Source: Deltaproteobacteria bacterium | GTDB taxonomy: Bacteria > Desulfobacterota > Desulfuromonadia > Desulfuromonadales > Geopsychrobacteraceae | Direction: 5' to 3' | NCBI GenBank assembly: GCA_018399135.1 | Contig: JAGYPB010000015.1 | Location: 1-52,515 of the forward strand | Length of the DNA stretch: 52,515 bases | Shown here: positions 17,214 to 26,954 of the stretch, one piece after another | Layout of the letters: each line of letters opens with the position of its first letter | Numbering within the stretch: the first letter of the stretch is position 1 | The notes under the pieces: model-generated | The model's input: the letters and a program-made list of their open reading frames with translations, nothing else | Told to the model about the DNA's origin: nothing | Databases searched by the model: none | Position numbers and translations under genes: made by a program

Positions 17214-18255
17214 CCGCCATAGTGGTCAGATTTGTGATGAACAACTGATCGGGGATCCACTGATTAACTGGCTCTATCATCCCTTAAGGGAAAAAGCACC
17301 GAAACTGTTTCAACTACTGGTCAGCGCCCGCCCCTCGGCCCTGTTGAGCTGGTGGCATTACAGCCGCATGCTGAATGGTCGGCTGTCCACAAAAACCCGC
17401 GCGTTATTGACCTCCGGCGGGGTCATGATTGAATGTCTGGAACCACCCGAGCACCTGAATACCGCCCGCAAGGTGTTTGAACGGCAGATTCGCTATTGGG
17501 TATATCGCCCACTTCCCAAAGAGGCGGATGCCATTCTGTCTCCGGCCGATGCCAAAGCGTTGGTGGGAAGTTTATCCAACCATCCTTACCTGGAAATCAA
17601 AGGACATTTTTTTGACCTGCCGGAACTGCTGGGAGATCGCCCTTTATGGCGTGAGGTTTTCGAATTCGCTGACTTTGCCGTATTTCGTCTGACGCCGGAG
17701 AAATACCACTACAATCACACTCCGGTCGCCGGCGAAGTCGTTGATTTCTTCCAGATCGAAGGAAACTTTCACTCTTGTAATCCCGGCGCCATTGTTGCCG
17801 AGGTGACCCCTTACTCAAAAAATCGTCGCGTCGTCACGATCATTGATACGGATGTGCCAAACGGCAGTGGTGTTGGCCTGGTGGCCATGATTGAAGTGGT
17901 GGCCATGATGATCGGCGATATCGAACAGTATTACTGTGAAGATCAATATCATGTTCCGCAGCCGATCAAGATCGGAATGTTTTTGCGCAAGGGGGTTCCC
18001 AAAAGCCGTTATCGGCCGGGAAGCAGTACCGATATCCTGCTGTTTCAGTCGGGCCGGGTCCATTTTGCGGATGATCTGATCCGTAATCAGCAACGCAGCG
18101 ATGTCCGAAGTCGTTTCACCTCGGGCTTCAAAAAGCCGCTGGTCGAAACAGATATCCAGGTCAGATCCTTGCTGGCGCTCCCCGTCCTGGGTGCAGAGAA
18201 CGCGCCCCTACACCGAAAACCCCTCTTGAAAACGGAGTCAACCCATGGAAAATGA
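17188..18255 (+). CDS. Phosphatidylserine decarboxylase-like protein with a GSST processing motif
   Basis: 355 residues. The core resembles Psd: RLTPEKYHYNHTPVAGEV corresponds to the conserved catalytic-His region, NGSGVGLVAMIEVVAMMIG to the middle segment, and PGSSTDILLFQSGRV (GSST at residues 278-281) to the pyruvoyl self-cleavage site, normally LGST. The serine needed to form the pyruvoyl group is present, but the preceding Leu-Gly is changed. An extra C-terminal tail of about 60 residues follows. The start at ATG 17188 is chosen for its GGAGG site; an upstream in-frame start at 17134 is unlikely. It overlaps both neighbours. It may decarboxylate phosphatidylserine or a different aminoacid-bearing lipid. 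Confidence 0.8.
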   Translation: MQQLHQYIDRHSGQICDEQLIGDPLINWLYHPLREKAPKLFQLLVSARPSALLSWWHYSRMLNGRLSTKTRALLTSGGVMIECLEPPEHLNTARKVFERQIRYWVYRPLPKEADAILSPADAKALVGSLSNHPYLEIKGHFFDLPELLGDRPLWREVFEFADFAVFRLTPEKYHYNHTPVAGEVVDFFQIEGNFHSCNPGAIVAEVTPYSKNRRVVTIIDTDVPNGSGVGLVAMIEVVAMMIGDIEQYYCEDQYHVPQPIKIGMFLRKGVPKSRYRPGSSTDILLFQSGRVHFADDLIRNQQRSDVRSRFTSGFKKPLVETDIQVRSLLALPVLGAENAPLHRKPLLKTESTHGK

Positions 18256-19285
18256 GCTGTTTGTTCTGGTTCTGGCGCTGGCAACAATACCGGTACTGTT
18301 CTGGGGGTTTCGCGTTTTACCCGGTCGCGGCTGGCAGATGCTCGCCACCTTGCCGGTGCGAAAAGGCAAAAATCCCTGCAACGAGGGAACCAACCTGACC
18401 TGGTACGGGCTACTGACAGCCAATGCCTACGCAGCGGCCCTGGCGCTGTTGTTCGTTCTGCTCGGCAGTACGGCTATTCCTCTGGCAGCGATGCTGATGA
18501 TTGCCGCACTCCTGCTGCTGGTCTGTGTGCCCGCCTCGCGTCTGGTTGCTCGCCTGGTGGAAGGAAAATCCCACACCTTTACCATTGGCGGCGCCGTATT
18601 TGTCGGCATCCTGATTACCCCGTGGGTTATCCAGCTGGTTTCCTGGCTGAGTGATACTTCATTACCTGTCCTGACCTTTCTTGCAGCAATCGGTTGTGCC
18701 TACGCTTTGGGTGAAGGATTGGGGAGAATTGCCTGCATCAGTTTCGGCTGTTGTTATGGAAAACGCCTAGCGGATTGTAGTCCCCGGATGCAACGAATGT
18801 TCAAACGCTGGAGCCTGGTTTTTCAGGATGAAACCCGAAAAGCCTGCTATGCCGATGGTCTGGCGGGGCAACCTCTGATTCCGATTCAGATGGTCACGGC
18901 AGTTTTGTACGTTGGCACTGCTTTAATCGGGGTAGCGCTTTTTCTCCATGGATTGTTTGCCTTCAGCTTTCTATTGACCTTGCTGGTGACCCAAATCTGG
19001 AGGGTTTTTTCAGAATTTCTGCGGGCTGACTATCGTGGCAGACAGGGGTTTTCGGCCTATCAGGTCATGGGGTTGCTGGCAATCCCTTATGCTATCGGCT
19101 GTGTCTATCTCTTTTCATCCGCAGTTTCGACGACACCGCTGTTGATGGACGGGCTGCAACTGTTCTGGCGGCCGTTGCCAATTCTCTTTCTGCAAATTGT
19201 CTGGCTCATCATCTTCGCTTATACCGGTCGCAGTACCGTTACTGGAGCTCATGTTGACTATTATCTGCATCGTGAACGGATCTGA
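18245..19285 (+). CDS. Prolipoprotein diacylglyceryl transferase (Lgt)-like membrane protein
   Basis: A 346-residue polytopic membrane protein with about seven to eight hydrophobic segments. GEGLGRIACISFGCCYGK matches the Lgt signature (GRIGCFxxGCCYG-like), and EFLRADYRGRQGFSAYQVM matches the distal Arg-containing motif. The N-terminal part before residue 110 is less Lgt-like, with a cytoplasmic loop RKGKNPCNEGTNLTWYG. Lgt transfers diacylglyceryl from phosphatidylglycerol to lipoprotein cysteine. The clustered, divergent form here suggests a paralog with another acceptor. The ATG overlaps the Psd-like gene by 11 bases and has a CGGAG site. The housekeeping lgt is presumably elsewhere, which cannot be checked here. 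Confidence 0.8.
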   Translation: MENELFVLVLALATIPVLFWGFRVLPGRGWQMLATLPVRKGKNPCNEGTNLTWYGLLTANAYAAALALLFVLLGSTAIPLAAMLMIAALLLLVCVPASRLVARLVEGKSHTFTIGGAVFVGILITPWVIQLVSWLSDTSLPVLTFLAAIGCAYALGEGLGRIACISFGCCYGKRLADCSPRMQRMFKRWSLVFQDETRKACYADGLAGQPLIPIQMVTAVLYVGTALIGVALFLHGLFAFSFLLTLLVTQIWRVFSEFLRADYRGRQGFSAYQVMGLLAIPYAIGCVYLFSSAVSTTPLLMDGLQLFWRPLPILFLQIVWLIIFAYTGRSTVTGAHVDYYLHRERI

Positions 19286-19408
19286 GCTGTTGCCTTATCA
19301 AAACCTAACGGCATTGTAATTCGCTCCTTACCGAAGGGGTCGATTCTGCTGTCTGGTAGACGTCTTGTTTGTCATTATTTCATTCCATCCGATAAAAAAG
19401 GAGCCCCC

Positions 19409-20437
19409 ATGATCAGAAAGTATTTATCCCTGCTTGTCGCAACCATGATGTTGCTTGCGGCCGGCGCAGTTTCCTCTACGGCTGCTGAAATCACCGTGTA
19501 TACCGCTCTCGAAGATGACGAACTGGCGGTCTATATCCCCGCCTTTCAGAAAAAACATCCCGACATCAAACTGAACCTGATTCGCGATTCCACCGGTATT
19601 ATTACCGCCAAACTGCTGGCGGAAAAAGATAATCCGGTGGCTGATGTGGTCTGGGGTACCGCAGCCACCAGTCTGCTCGTCGCTAACGAGATGGGGATGC
19701 TGGCGGGCTACAACCCCAAAGGAATCGAAAAGGTTCGTAACGGGATGAAAGACACCCGTAACCAGGAGGCACGCTGGGTCGGTGTCAAAGCCTATGTCAC
19801 CGGCATCGTCGGCAACACCATTGAAATGCCTTCCAAAAATCTGCGCATGCCGCAGTCCTATGCCGATCTGATCAAGCCGGAATATCGTGGTGCTCTGGTG
19901 ATGCCGAATCCGGCCTCATCAGGAACCGGTTTCTTAACCGTTTCGGCTATTCTGCAGTTGATGGGTGAAGAAGAAGGCTGGCGTTATCTGGATAAACTCC
20001 ATCAGAACATCGCCATGTACACCCATTCCGGTTCGGCTCCGGCAAAGATGGCTGGTAAAGGTGAATTTCCCATCGGCATGTCCTTTGCCTACCGCGGTTT
20101 CAAACAACGCGATTCCGGTGAGCCGGTGACGGTTGCTTTCCCGGCTGAAGGAGCCGGCTATGAAGTCGAAGCCAATGCCCTGATCCGCAAGCCGCGGATT
20201 AAGCCGGAAGCAAAAACCTTCCTCGACTGGGCCATCAGCGACGAGGCCATGGCTATGTACGCCAAGGTCTACCCGATTGTCGCTACCGACATTCAGGTGG
20301 ATGCCCCAAAGGGCTGGCCGGCCGATCCCATGTCCGTCCTGATCAACAACGACCTCGAATGGGCCGCAAAAAACCGTCAGCGCATCCTCAATGAATGGAC
20401 ACGCCGTTACGACGGAAAAAGCCAGCCACGTGGATAA
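19409..20437 (+). CDS. 2-Aminoethylphosphonate ABC transporter substrate-binding protein
   Basis: A 342-residue periplasmic binding protein of the iron/thiamine/AEP family (solute-binding family 1). It has a signal peptide (about 1-26, cleavage near STAAE), then [53 protein letters not shown] and SFAYRGFKQ, which fit the PhnS2-type AEP-binding group. An AAAAAAGGAG site precedes the start. The ATPase and permease follow, and phnW/phnX face it, which supports AEP as the ligand. A strong hairpin after the gene would make it more abundant than the membrane components. Confidence 0.88.
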   Translation: MIRKYLSLLVATMMLLAAGAVSSTAAEITVYTALEDDELAVYIPAFQKKHPDIKLNLIRDSTGIITAKLLAEKDNPVADVVWGTAATSLLVANEMGMLAGYNPKGIEKVRNGMKDTRNQEARWVGVKAYVTGIVGNTIEMPSKNLRMPQSYADLIKPEYRGALVMPNPASSGTGFLTVSAILQLMGEEEGWRYLDKLHQNIAMYTHSGSAPAKMAGKGEFPIGMSFAYRGFKQRDSGEPVTVAFPAEGAGYEVEANALIRKPRIKPEAKTFLDWAISDEAMAMYAKVYPIVATDIQVDAPKGWPADPMSVLINNDLEWAAKNRQRILNEWTRRYDGKSQPRG

Positions 20438-20514
20438 GGTTGCGGATTAAACGTCGGGACGGAGATGCTCAGCTGACTGAACAGTGGTTGCATCTTATTC
20501 CACCCTTGATATTG

Positions 20515-20560
20515 GCGGCGATTGCCGGAACTGTGCCTTCCGACTCTCGCCGCTTTTTTT
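20515..20560 (+). terminator. Rho-independent terminator/attenuator between binding protein and ATPase
   Basis: A 7-bp perfect stem GCGGCGA (20515-20521) / TCGCCGC (20547-20553) contains an inner CGGAA/TTCCG stem and is followed directly by seven T residues. It sits inside the transporter operon, 20 bases before the ATPase start, and probably lowers expression of the downstream genes relative to the binding protein. Confidence 0.8.
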
Positions 20561-20578
20561 CCATCGAGAGTATGAGCG

Positions 20579-21733
20579 ATGAATAAAAAAATACCGAAGA
20601 AATCGGTAACCAGTACTGACTTTTTTCTTGAGGTCCGAAATCTGACCAAACGGTTCGGCACCTTTACCGCCCTTGATAACGTCAATATCGGTGTTCTCCC
20701 CGGCGAATTTGTCTCCATTCTGGGACCCAGTGGCTGTGGTAAAACCACGCTACTGAGAGTTATTGCCGGGCTTGAACAACAAAACAACGGCAGCATCTGG
20801 ATTCAGGGCAAGGATGTCTCCTGTGAGCCGGTGGCCAACCGGCATCTGGGTATTGTCTTTCAATCCTACGCTCTGTTTCCCAATATCACCATCATCAACA
20901 ATGTCCAGTACGGCCTGCGGCAGATGACGGCTCCGGCCCGCCGGGAACGCGCTCGGGAGATGCTGGAGCTGGTAGGCTTAACCGACCAGACGGATAAGTA
21001 TCCGGCCCAGCTCTCCGGCGGTCAGCAGCAACGCGTTGCGCTGGCCCGGGCGCTGGCACCGAATCCTTCGCTTCTGCTTCTGGATGAGCCACTGTCAGCG
21101 CTTGATGCGCGCGTACGTACCAGACTACGCGGTGAAATCCGCAGTATCCAGGAAAAGCTTGGCGTCACCACCATCATGGTCACCCACGATCAGGAAGAAG
21201 CCCTGACCATGGCAGATCGGATCGTGGTAATGGATCAGGGGCAGCTGATGCAGTTCGCCGATCCTCAACAGCTTTACGGAGCGCCCGCCAATACCTTTGT
21301 CGCGGGGTTTATCGGGACAATGAATTTTCTTCCCGATTGTCGCCACCAAAGCACAACCGCTGTACGCTTTCTCGATTACTCTCTGGATACTCGTCCGCCG
21401 GAGGCGCTCTACTCCCACGATAAGACATCAACCCTGGCCATCCGCCCCGAACATGTGCGCATCGCCGATGATCAGGATCGCAGCAGCAATATCTTGCGGG
21501 TGCGGGTGGAACAGATCGAATTTCGCGGTTCCGTTTCGAGGGTGATGGTGCGTGTACTGCATCTGGCCGGTCATCCGTCTGCTCATCAGATCGAAATTGA
21601 TCTGCAACCCAAGGCCGTCGATCAACTGAAACTTGACGCCCATCGGGATCTGGATATCTATCTGCCGCCCAAACACCTGCTCGCCTTTCCCGACAGTTCA
21701 GCCGTTACTGGTGGTCAGTCCCATGCCGCCTGA
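20579..21733 (+). CDS. 2-Aminoethylphosphonate ABC transporter ATP-binding protein
   Basis: A 384-residue ATPase of the CUT1/putrescine/AEP type. It has Walker [10 protein letters not shown], a Q-loop at FQSYALFPN, signature [15 protein letters not shown], Walker [13 protein letters not shown] and the H-loop [15 protein letters not shown]. The C-terminal 130 residues form a TOBE-like regulatory domain ([13 protein letters not shown]). It energises import through the fused permease encoded next. The ATG follows the terminator hairpin closely. The family cannot by sequence alone be separated from Fe3+ or polyamine importers; the phnW/phnX neighbourhood decides for AEP. Confidence 0.88.
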   Translation: MNKKIPKKSVTSTDFFLEVRNLTKRFGTFTALDNVNIGVLPGEFVSILGPSGCGKTTLLRVIAGLEQQNNGSIWIQGKDVSCEPVANRHLGIVFQSYALFPNITIINNVQYGLRQMTAPARRERAREMLELVGLTDQTDKYPAQLSGGQQQRVALARALAPNPSLLLLDEPLSALDARVRTRLRGEIRSIQEKLGVTTIMVTHDQEEALTMADRIVVMDQGQLMQFADPQQLYGAPANTFVAGFIGTMNFLPDCRHQSTTAVRFLDYSLDTRPPEALYSHDKTSTLAIRPEHVRIADDQDRSSNILRVRVEQIEFRGSVSRVMVRVLHLAGHPSAHQIEIDLQPKAVDQLKLDAHRDLDIYLPPKHLLAFPDSSAVTGGQSHAA

Positions 21734-21752
21734 CCAGCTGGAAGGACTCGCC

Positions 21753-24068
21753 ATGAAGCCCCTGGTTACAGAACCCACGCCGCGCCAACGTCCCGGACTA
21801 CAGGGCTGGATTCGACGGTTACTGATCCTGCTGGCCTGTCTGTGGCTGGCTGTCGGTGTACTGTTGCCACTTGCTGAAGTGTTCGAAAAAGCGACGACCC
21901 TGGAATTACAGGTTGCTATCGATGAACCGACGGAAGAACAAAAAACCGTAGATCCTTTTCGTGGCGAAATCAGAACTGCCGGGTATAGCATGGTGCTGCT
22001 GGAAGAAGGGGGGCAGGCGGTGCTGTACCTGAATAACCGCCGCACTGATCCTGTTGACGCCAGTGATGAACATCTGCAGGTGCGGATCAGTGACACTCGG
22101 TTTGAACAGGTTGTCATCTCTAGTGCCATTCCTCCCGGTCAAACCAAACGCATGCCGATCAAGCCGGTAACAATTGAACGCCACAGCGGCGGCTACTGGC
22201 TAATTGACGGACATCCTTTTCCGCTGGGGGACTCGGTACGAACCGTGGTTCGTTTTATCGGCTTTACGAACTTCATGTACTATTTCGGCATCCAAGACCT
22301 GACACAGAAACAGTTTGTTGGTGCCCTGTTTCTGATCATTGCCGCCGGTTTCCTGCTGATACGGATGCTTGTTGATTTCCTCAGGAAAAAACCAGCGACA
22401 GTGCGCACCTGGTACCTGCCGGCAGCGGTGGCCCTGCTGCTTGGTGCTCAGGTGATAGGCTCGGGACAGTTGCTATACAGCCACAGTGGCCATACCAACC
22501 TGGCGCAGTCGACCTGGAACAGTCTGCTGGTTGCTTTTACTACCACCCTGATAGCGGTTGTGCTGGCGTTTATTTATGCCTATGGCCTGACGCGCACCAA
22601 AATGGCCGGAAAAATGTTGTTCCGGGTTGTTGCCATGCTTCCCCTGTTTGCCCCGACCATGCTGTACGGTTTGTCACTGGTCTATTTGTTCGGTAATCAG
22701 GGGCTGGTCACCACCGGGTTTTTCGGCAAGGTTTCCTGGCTGGCCTGGGATATCAATCTCTATGGATTTACCGGCATCGTTCTGGCGGAAATCGCCTTTA
22801 CCTTTCCTCCGGCGATGATGATCTTGAGTGTTGCCCTGGCCCACACCGACGCCCGTCTCTACGAGGCCTCATCATCACTGGGCGCAGGACGCATCCGTAC
22901 CTTTTTCATGGTCACCCTGCCGGGGGTCAAATACGGCTTGCTCAGCGCTGTTTTTGTCTGCTTTACCCTGTCCTTTACCGATTTCGGCGCGCCCAAAATC
23001 GTCGGCGGCCATTTTAATGTGCTCGCCGTTGACATTTATAAACAGGTTGTCGGCCAGCAGAATTTCGGTCTCGGCGCAACCGTCAGCCTTATACTGCTGG
23101 CACCGACCCTGTTGGCATTCGTTACCGACCGGATTGTGCAACGCCGTTCACACGCTGCTCTGACCGCTCGCAGTGTTCCTCTTACGCCCGTTTCTCTCCC
23201 CTGGCGCGACCGTCTTTATACCCTCTTGTGCGGACTGATCGCCGCGGCAATTCTGGCGATCCTTTTTACTGCGGGCATCGGTTCTTTCGTCAAGATCTGG
23301 CCCTATGGCTTCAGTCACCCGGAAATCTATCCTGAGCTGTGGACCTTGAGTCATTATCGCTTTGAAGGAGTCGGTGGTGGTGGCTTCAAGGCTTTTTTCA
23401 CCAGTTTACGCATGGCCGGTTACACAGCCTTGTTCGGTACCATTATTACCTTCATCAGTGCCTATCTAATTGAAAAGACACGTGATGCACAAAAACTACG
23501 GCAGAGCGCCTACCTGTTGTCCATCGTTCCCCTGGCGTTGCCGGGTCTGGTGATCGGCATTGCCTATGTATTTTTCTTCAATAAACCAACCTTCAGTCTT
23601 CCCTTTATTGACCTGCAGATTGCCAACCCTTTTACCTTTATCTACGGGACGATGGCAATCCTGGTGTTAAGCAACATTGTCCACTTTTATACAGTCAGCT
23701 TTTTGACCGCGACGACAGCCCTGCGTCAACTTGACAAGGAATTTGAAATTGTTTCGGAATCGATGGGAGTACCTTTTTATCGAACCTTCTTCCGGGTTAC
23801 GGTACCGGTCTGTTTTCCGGCCATCGTAGAGATCGCCGCCTATTACTTTGTCAGCGCCATGGCCACGGTATCAGCAGTCATTTTTCTCTACAACAGCCAC
23901 CTGCCCCTGGCCTCGGTGGCGGTTGTCAATATGGATGATGCGGGCGATACCGCTGCAGCAGCGGCCATGTGTATGCTGATTGTTGTGGTGAATATTCTGG
24001 TACGACTTGGTGCCGAAGGGGTGTGCTGGTTATTTGCCGGCAAGACGCGGCAATGGCGACAGAAATAA
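21753..24068 (+). CDS. Fused double-domain AEP ABC transporter permease with an extra periplasmic domain
   Basis: About 771 residues. A first membrane helix ([22 protein letters not shown]) is followed by a region of about 130 residues with beta character (residues about 45-185), then two permease modules. Each has its own EAA loop: [22 protein letters not shown] and [21 protein letters not shown]. Such tandem fusion is typical of AEP/iron permeases (PhnU2 type). The inserted N-terminal domain is not something I recall for the family and may dock the binding protein. ATG 21753 is chosen for a GAAGGA site six bases upstream; ATG 21723, overlapping the ATPase stop, is the alternative. Confidence 0.86.
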   Translation: MKPLVTEPTPRQRPGLQGWIRRLLILLACLWLAVGVLLPLAEVFEKATTLELQVAIDEPTEEQKTVDPFRGEIRTAGYSMVLLEEGGQAVLYLNNRRTDPVDASDEHLQVRISDTRFEQVVISSAIPPGQTKRMPIKPVTIERHSGGYWLIDGHPFPLGDSVRTVVRFIGFTNFMYYFGIQDLTQKQFVGALFLIIAAGFLLIRMLVDFLRKKPATVRTWYLPAAVALLLGAQVIGSGQLLYSHSGHTNLAQSTWNSLLVAFTTTLIAVVLAFIYAYGLTRTKMAGKMLFRVVAMLPLFAPTMLYGLSLVYLFGNQGLVTTGFFGKVSWLAWDINLYGFTGIVLAEIAFTFPPAMMILSVALAHTDARLYEASSSLGAGRIRTFFMVTLPGVKYGLLSAVFVCFTLSFTDFGAPKIVGGHFNVLAVDIYKQVVGQQNFGLGATVSLILLAPTLLAFVTDRIVQRRSHAALTARSVPLTPVSLPWRDRLYTLLCGLIAAAILAILFTAGIGSFVKIWPYGFSHPEIYPELWTLSHYRFEGVGGGGFKAFFTSLRMAGYTALFGTIITFISAYLIEKTRDAQKLRQSAYLLSIVPLALPGLVIGIAYVFFFNKPTFSLPFIDLQIANPFTFIYGTMAILVLSNIVHFYTVSFLTATTALRQLDKEFEIVSESMGVPFYRTFFRVTVPVCFPAIVEIAAYYFVSAMATVSAVIFLYNSHLPLASVAVVNMDDAGDTAAAAAMCMLIVVVNILVRLGAEGVCWLFAGKTRQWRQK

Positions 24069-24154
24069 CTTACGGATAAAATCCAATAGTTTTCGGAATG
24101 GAAACGAGGAATTTTTCGTTGTGGCAGCGGAAAAGAACCGCTTCCAAACGGAAA

Positions 24155-24964
24155 CTAAGGGCGTTCACCGGCGGCAAGCCGCTGTTCAATTTTCGGGATC
24201 AGGTCAGGCAGATCAGCTACTGTGTCGACAACATAATGGGCGCCGGATGACATCAGCGCCTGTCGTGCATGTTTCAGGCGTTGTAGCAGTAGGGGGCCTT
24301 CCAGTCGGCGAATTTCAGCGTCACTCATCCCCAATTCATTACCGCTGGCCGCCACTCCAATACTCCAGACCCCGGCATTGCGGCCTGATGCAACATCAAC
24401 AGCTGTATCGCCAATATTCACAACATACTGCGGGGGAAAGACATCCAGTGTTTCCATACAACGATAGATCATCCAGGGAGCAGGACGCCCTGCGGGAACG
24501 TCGGTGGCACAGACTGATGCGTGGGGACAAAACCCCGATTCAGCGACCTTATCCAGAACCGTTTCTGCGGCCTGCTTAAAGTATCCGGTGGTGGACGCAA
24601 AAGGAATACCATGCTGATCGAGCCAGGCAACTGCGTCAAGCACTCCGGGAATCAGATCACAGTGCTGCGGTAAGACATCAAGGAGCACCGCTGTAAAAGC
24701 CTCATACATGGCGTCAATGTCCGCCTCAGTTACTCCTCGACCATGAACCTGTTGCCAACGTGCTGCGATATCCTTCTGTGCGGCAATAGCCCGTATATGC
24801 GCGCGTTTCTCCATTCCCATAGGAGCTCGAGCCTGGGTCAGGGTGATGGGAATCTGCATCCTCTGGAAACCTTCGACAAAAGCTGCCACCGGGGCCATAC
24901 TGCCGTAGTCCACGGTTGTTCCAGCCAGGTCAAAGACCACCAGACCAATTTTTGGGTTAAACAT
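24155..24964 (-). CDS. phnX: Phosphonoacetaldehyde hydrolase PhnX
   Basis: A 269-residue HAD-superfamily enzyme that cleaves phosphonoacetaldehyde to acetaldehyde and phosphate. The nucleophile is Asp12 in VVFDLAGTTVDYGS, and the Schiff-base lysine is Lys53 in MGMEKRAHIRAI, the same position as in the well-studied enzyme. NIGDTAVDVASGRNAG forms the metal motif, and ASTTGYFKQAAE and GRPAPWMIYRCME are also characteristic. It follows phnW with a one-base gap on the same strand and is the last gene of this operon, convergent with the AEP permease. Confidence 0.95.
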   Translation of the reverse strand: MFNPKIGLVVFDLAGTTVDYGSMAPVAAFVEGFQRMQIPITLTQARAPMGMEKRAHIRAIAAQKDIAARWQQVHGRGVTEADIDAMYEAFTAVLLDVLPQHCDLIPGVLDAVAWLDQHGIPFASTTGYFKQAAETVLDKVAESGFCPHASVCATDVPAGRPAPWMIYRCMETLDVFPPQYVVNIGDTAVDVASGRNAGVWSIGVAASGNELGMSDAEIRRLEGPLLLQRLKHARQALMSSGAHYVVDTVADLPDLIPKIEQRLAAGERP

Positions 24965-24965
24965 A

Positions 24966-26078
24966 TTAATAATACCTGCGTATTGAGGGGTAGCTGGTTT
25001 CTACAGCAACAAGCAGTTGATCAATGTCGCCGGGATAAACATCACCAATATTGCCGATGCGAAAGGTATCAGCTACCGTCACTTTTCCGGGATAGATGAC
25101 AAAACCCTGTTGCTTAAGAGCTTTGTAAAAAGCCGTAAATGAGTAATCAGCATCGGCGGGGCTACAGAATGAGGTAATAATCGGGGATTGCATTAAATCA
25201 GGCAACAGGGTTGCAAAGCCAAGTTGGCGCATTCCTTCTACCAGATAACGCTGATTGGCGAAATAGCGTTTACAACGGTTATCAAGCCCTTCCTGTTGCA
25301 GCTCTTCAAGAGCCTGGGCAAAGGCCCGAACCACATGGGTTGGCGAGGTGAAACGCCACTTACCACCCCCGTCTTCCATGGTGCGCCACTGATCGTATAG
25401 ATCAAGGCTCAAAGAGCGGGCATTGCCTTCGCAACGTTCGAGAACCTCTGTGCGGGCAACAACAAAACCGAATCCCGGTACCCCCTGGATACATTTGTTG
25501 GCACTGCTGATCAGAAAATCTGCCTGGAGGGAGTTCATATCGATCGCTATACCGCCAAAGCTGCTCATGGCATCAACAATATAGATTTTTCCAAAGTCTT
25601 TTACGACCACACCGATGGTATCAACAGGATTAAGCATCCCGGTGGTTGTTTCACAATGAACAACGGCAACATGGGTGATGCTCGGGTTTTCAGCGAGAAC
25701 CTGACGTACCCGCTCCGGATCAACCGGGCTTATTTCTCCAAAATTTTCTATTATCAGCGACAGACCGATGCGCCGGGCAATTTCTCCCATGCGATCACCG
25801 TAAGCCCCGTTGGCCAACACCAGCAACTTACCCGAGACCGGAACCACACTGGTCAGCGTGGCCTCTACTGCGAAGGTACCACTACCCTGCATCAGGACAG
25901 CGGTAAATCCCGCTGCCGGTGTCGCCAGGGTAACCAGTTCGGCGCGGATCTGCTGAACGATGTTGTTATAGTCGCGATCCCAGGTGCACCAGTCGCGCAG
26001 CATGACCTCCTTGACACTCGACGTGGTCGACAACGGCCCTGGAGTCAGGAGAAGATAAGGATTAACGGGATGGATCAT
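24966..26078 (-). CDS. phnW: 2-Aminoethylphosphonate-pyruvate transaminase PhnW
   Basis: A 370-residue class V aminotransferase using pyridoxal phosphate. It converts AEP and pyruvate to phosphonoacetaldehyde and alanine. The start [19 protein letters not shown] is diagnostic, and the PLP lysine lies in [14 protein letters not shown] (about residue 195). [10 protein letters not shown] and the C-terminal [11 protein letters not shown] fit the family. The start is set at ATG 26078, with a GGAG site upstream; the longer in-frame extension to 26174 overlaps the previous gene and lacks support. It is separated by four bases from the preceding unknown gene and one from phnX. Confidence 0.95.
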   Translation of the reverse strand: MIHPVNPYLLLTPGPLSTTSSVKEVMLRDWCTWDRDYNNIVQQIRAELVTLATPAAGFTAVLMQGSGTFAVEATLTSVVPVSGKLLVLANGAYGDRMGEIARRIGLSLIIENFGEISPVDPERVRQVLAENPSITHVAVVHCETTTGMLNPVDTIGVVVKDFGKIYIVDAMSSFGGIAIDMNSLQADFLISSANKCIQGVPGFGFVVARTEVLERCEGNARSLSLDLYDQWRTMEDGGGKWRFTSPTHVVRAFAQALEELQQEGLDNRCKRYFANQRYLVEGMRQLGFATLLPDLMQSPIITSFCSPADADYSFTAFYKALKQQGFVIYPGKVTVADTFRIGNIGDVYPGDIDQLLVAVETSYPSIRRYY

Positions 26079-26082
26079 GTAT

Positions 26083-26490
26083 TTACTCCACATGTGACAC
26101 ATCCGTGCCTTGCAATAAGGCTTTGACCCTACCCCTGATTCTGCTGCTGCCGGCATGCAGAAGAGCCTCCGCACAAACCAGCGCCAGATAGCGTTCCGGT
26201 TCTTCCGGGGCCGGACAGGCGATACGATGATGACCTCGGTGGATCACATTCACTGGTGCAGATAACAGCCAGCTCAGCTGAAACTCATTGTCATAAGCAT
26301 CAAGAACCGTTGCCAATGACATCTGCGGAATCGTCTCTGAAGTCAATTTAACGCCGGATTTTTCGGCAAACTCAAGCAAATCAAAAATTCTCTGTCGATC
26401 GAGACGATGAACCAGTGACGGGCTCACCTCATGAGCATCAGACTCATCAAGCAGCAGCCCCGAGGATGAACAATGGTAATTTTTCAGCAT
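26083..26490 (-). CDS. Unrecognised small protein between DksA-like protein and PhnW
   Basis: About 135 residues, soluble, unrecognised. The start ATG overlaps the stop of the DksA-like gene (TAATG), implying coupled translation, and phnW follows after four bases. The sequence is helical and His-rich in the centre ([13 protein letters not shown]), with [21 protein letters not shown] near the end. A TTG at 26502 would add four residues but has no clear ribosome site. Position suggests an accessory or regulatory role in AEP use. Confidence 0.7.
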   Translation of the reverse strand: MLKNYHCSSSGLLLDESDAHEVSPSLVHRLDRQRIFDLLEFAEKSGVKLTSETIPQMSLATVLDAYDNEFQLSWLLSAPVNVIHRGHHRIACPAPEEPERYLALVCAEALLHAGSSRIRGRVKALLQGTDVSHVE

Positions 26491-26900
26491 TACATATTCC
26501 AATGACGCCGCCGTTCTACCAGTTCCTGTGACTCTACTGACAAGGTCGCTATGGGATAAGAGCGCAGGCGTTCAAATCCGATCTCTTCCTCAGTCATCAA
26601 GCAATAGCCGTAATTACCGTCACTGATCCGTTGCAAAGCGGCCTCGACCTGGTCAAGAAGGGTACGCTTACGACGATAATTAATCATTTCCATGGTGGTT
26701 CCGCTTTCCTTGATACTCTGATCTACAAGATCGCCAACGCGCTCATCCTGCAGACGAATACGCTGTCGTGATTCGTTGTACTCGATCTGCAAGCGTTGCC
26801 GCCAGTCGATCAAGGTGCGTTGAAAATAACCGAGCTGATCGTCATTCAGATAATGATCCTGGTTCCTCAATGGCAGTGCGATATTTTGTTGCATACTCAT
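26490..26900 (-). CDS. DksA/TraR-family protein lacking most zinc-finger cysteines
   Basis: 136 residues. A long N-terminal coiled coil (about 20-95) carries an acidic tip (GDLVDQ), and the C-terminal part, YGYCLMTEEEIGFERLRSYPIATLSVESQE, matches the DksA globular domain. Only one of the four zinc-binding cysteines is kept, as in some alphaproteobacterial and redox-insensitive DksA paralogs. DksA proteins bind the RNA polymerase secondary channel and act with ppGpp. A GGAGG site precedes ATG 26900. Its place at the head of the phnWX operon suggests a dedicated transcription modulator, which is inference. Confidence 0.85.
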   Translation of the reverse strand: MSMQQNIALPLRNQDHYLNDDQLGYFQRTLIDWRQRLQIEYNESRQRIRLQDERVGDLVDQSIKESGTTMEMINYRRKRTLLDQVEAALQRISDGNYGYCLMTEEEIGFERLRSYPIATLSVESQELVERRRHWNM

Positions 26901-26954
26901 CGATTCCCTCCGCTGGTAAAATGATCAAGTCATTTATTTTAATTGCCTTGTAAC

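Noticed and set aside
19286-19408. Search for a Pho box upstream of the AEP binding-protein gene
   Set aside because: Only scattered TGTC-like words; no pair of direct repeats with the right spacing.
26079-26174. 32-codon extension of phnW
   Set aside because: It overlaps the preceding gene, lacks a ribosome site, and the PhnW family starts close to the ATG at 26078.
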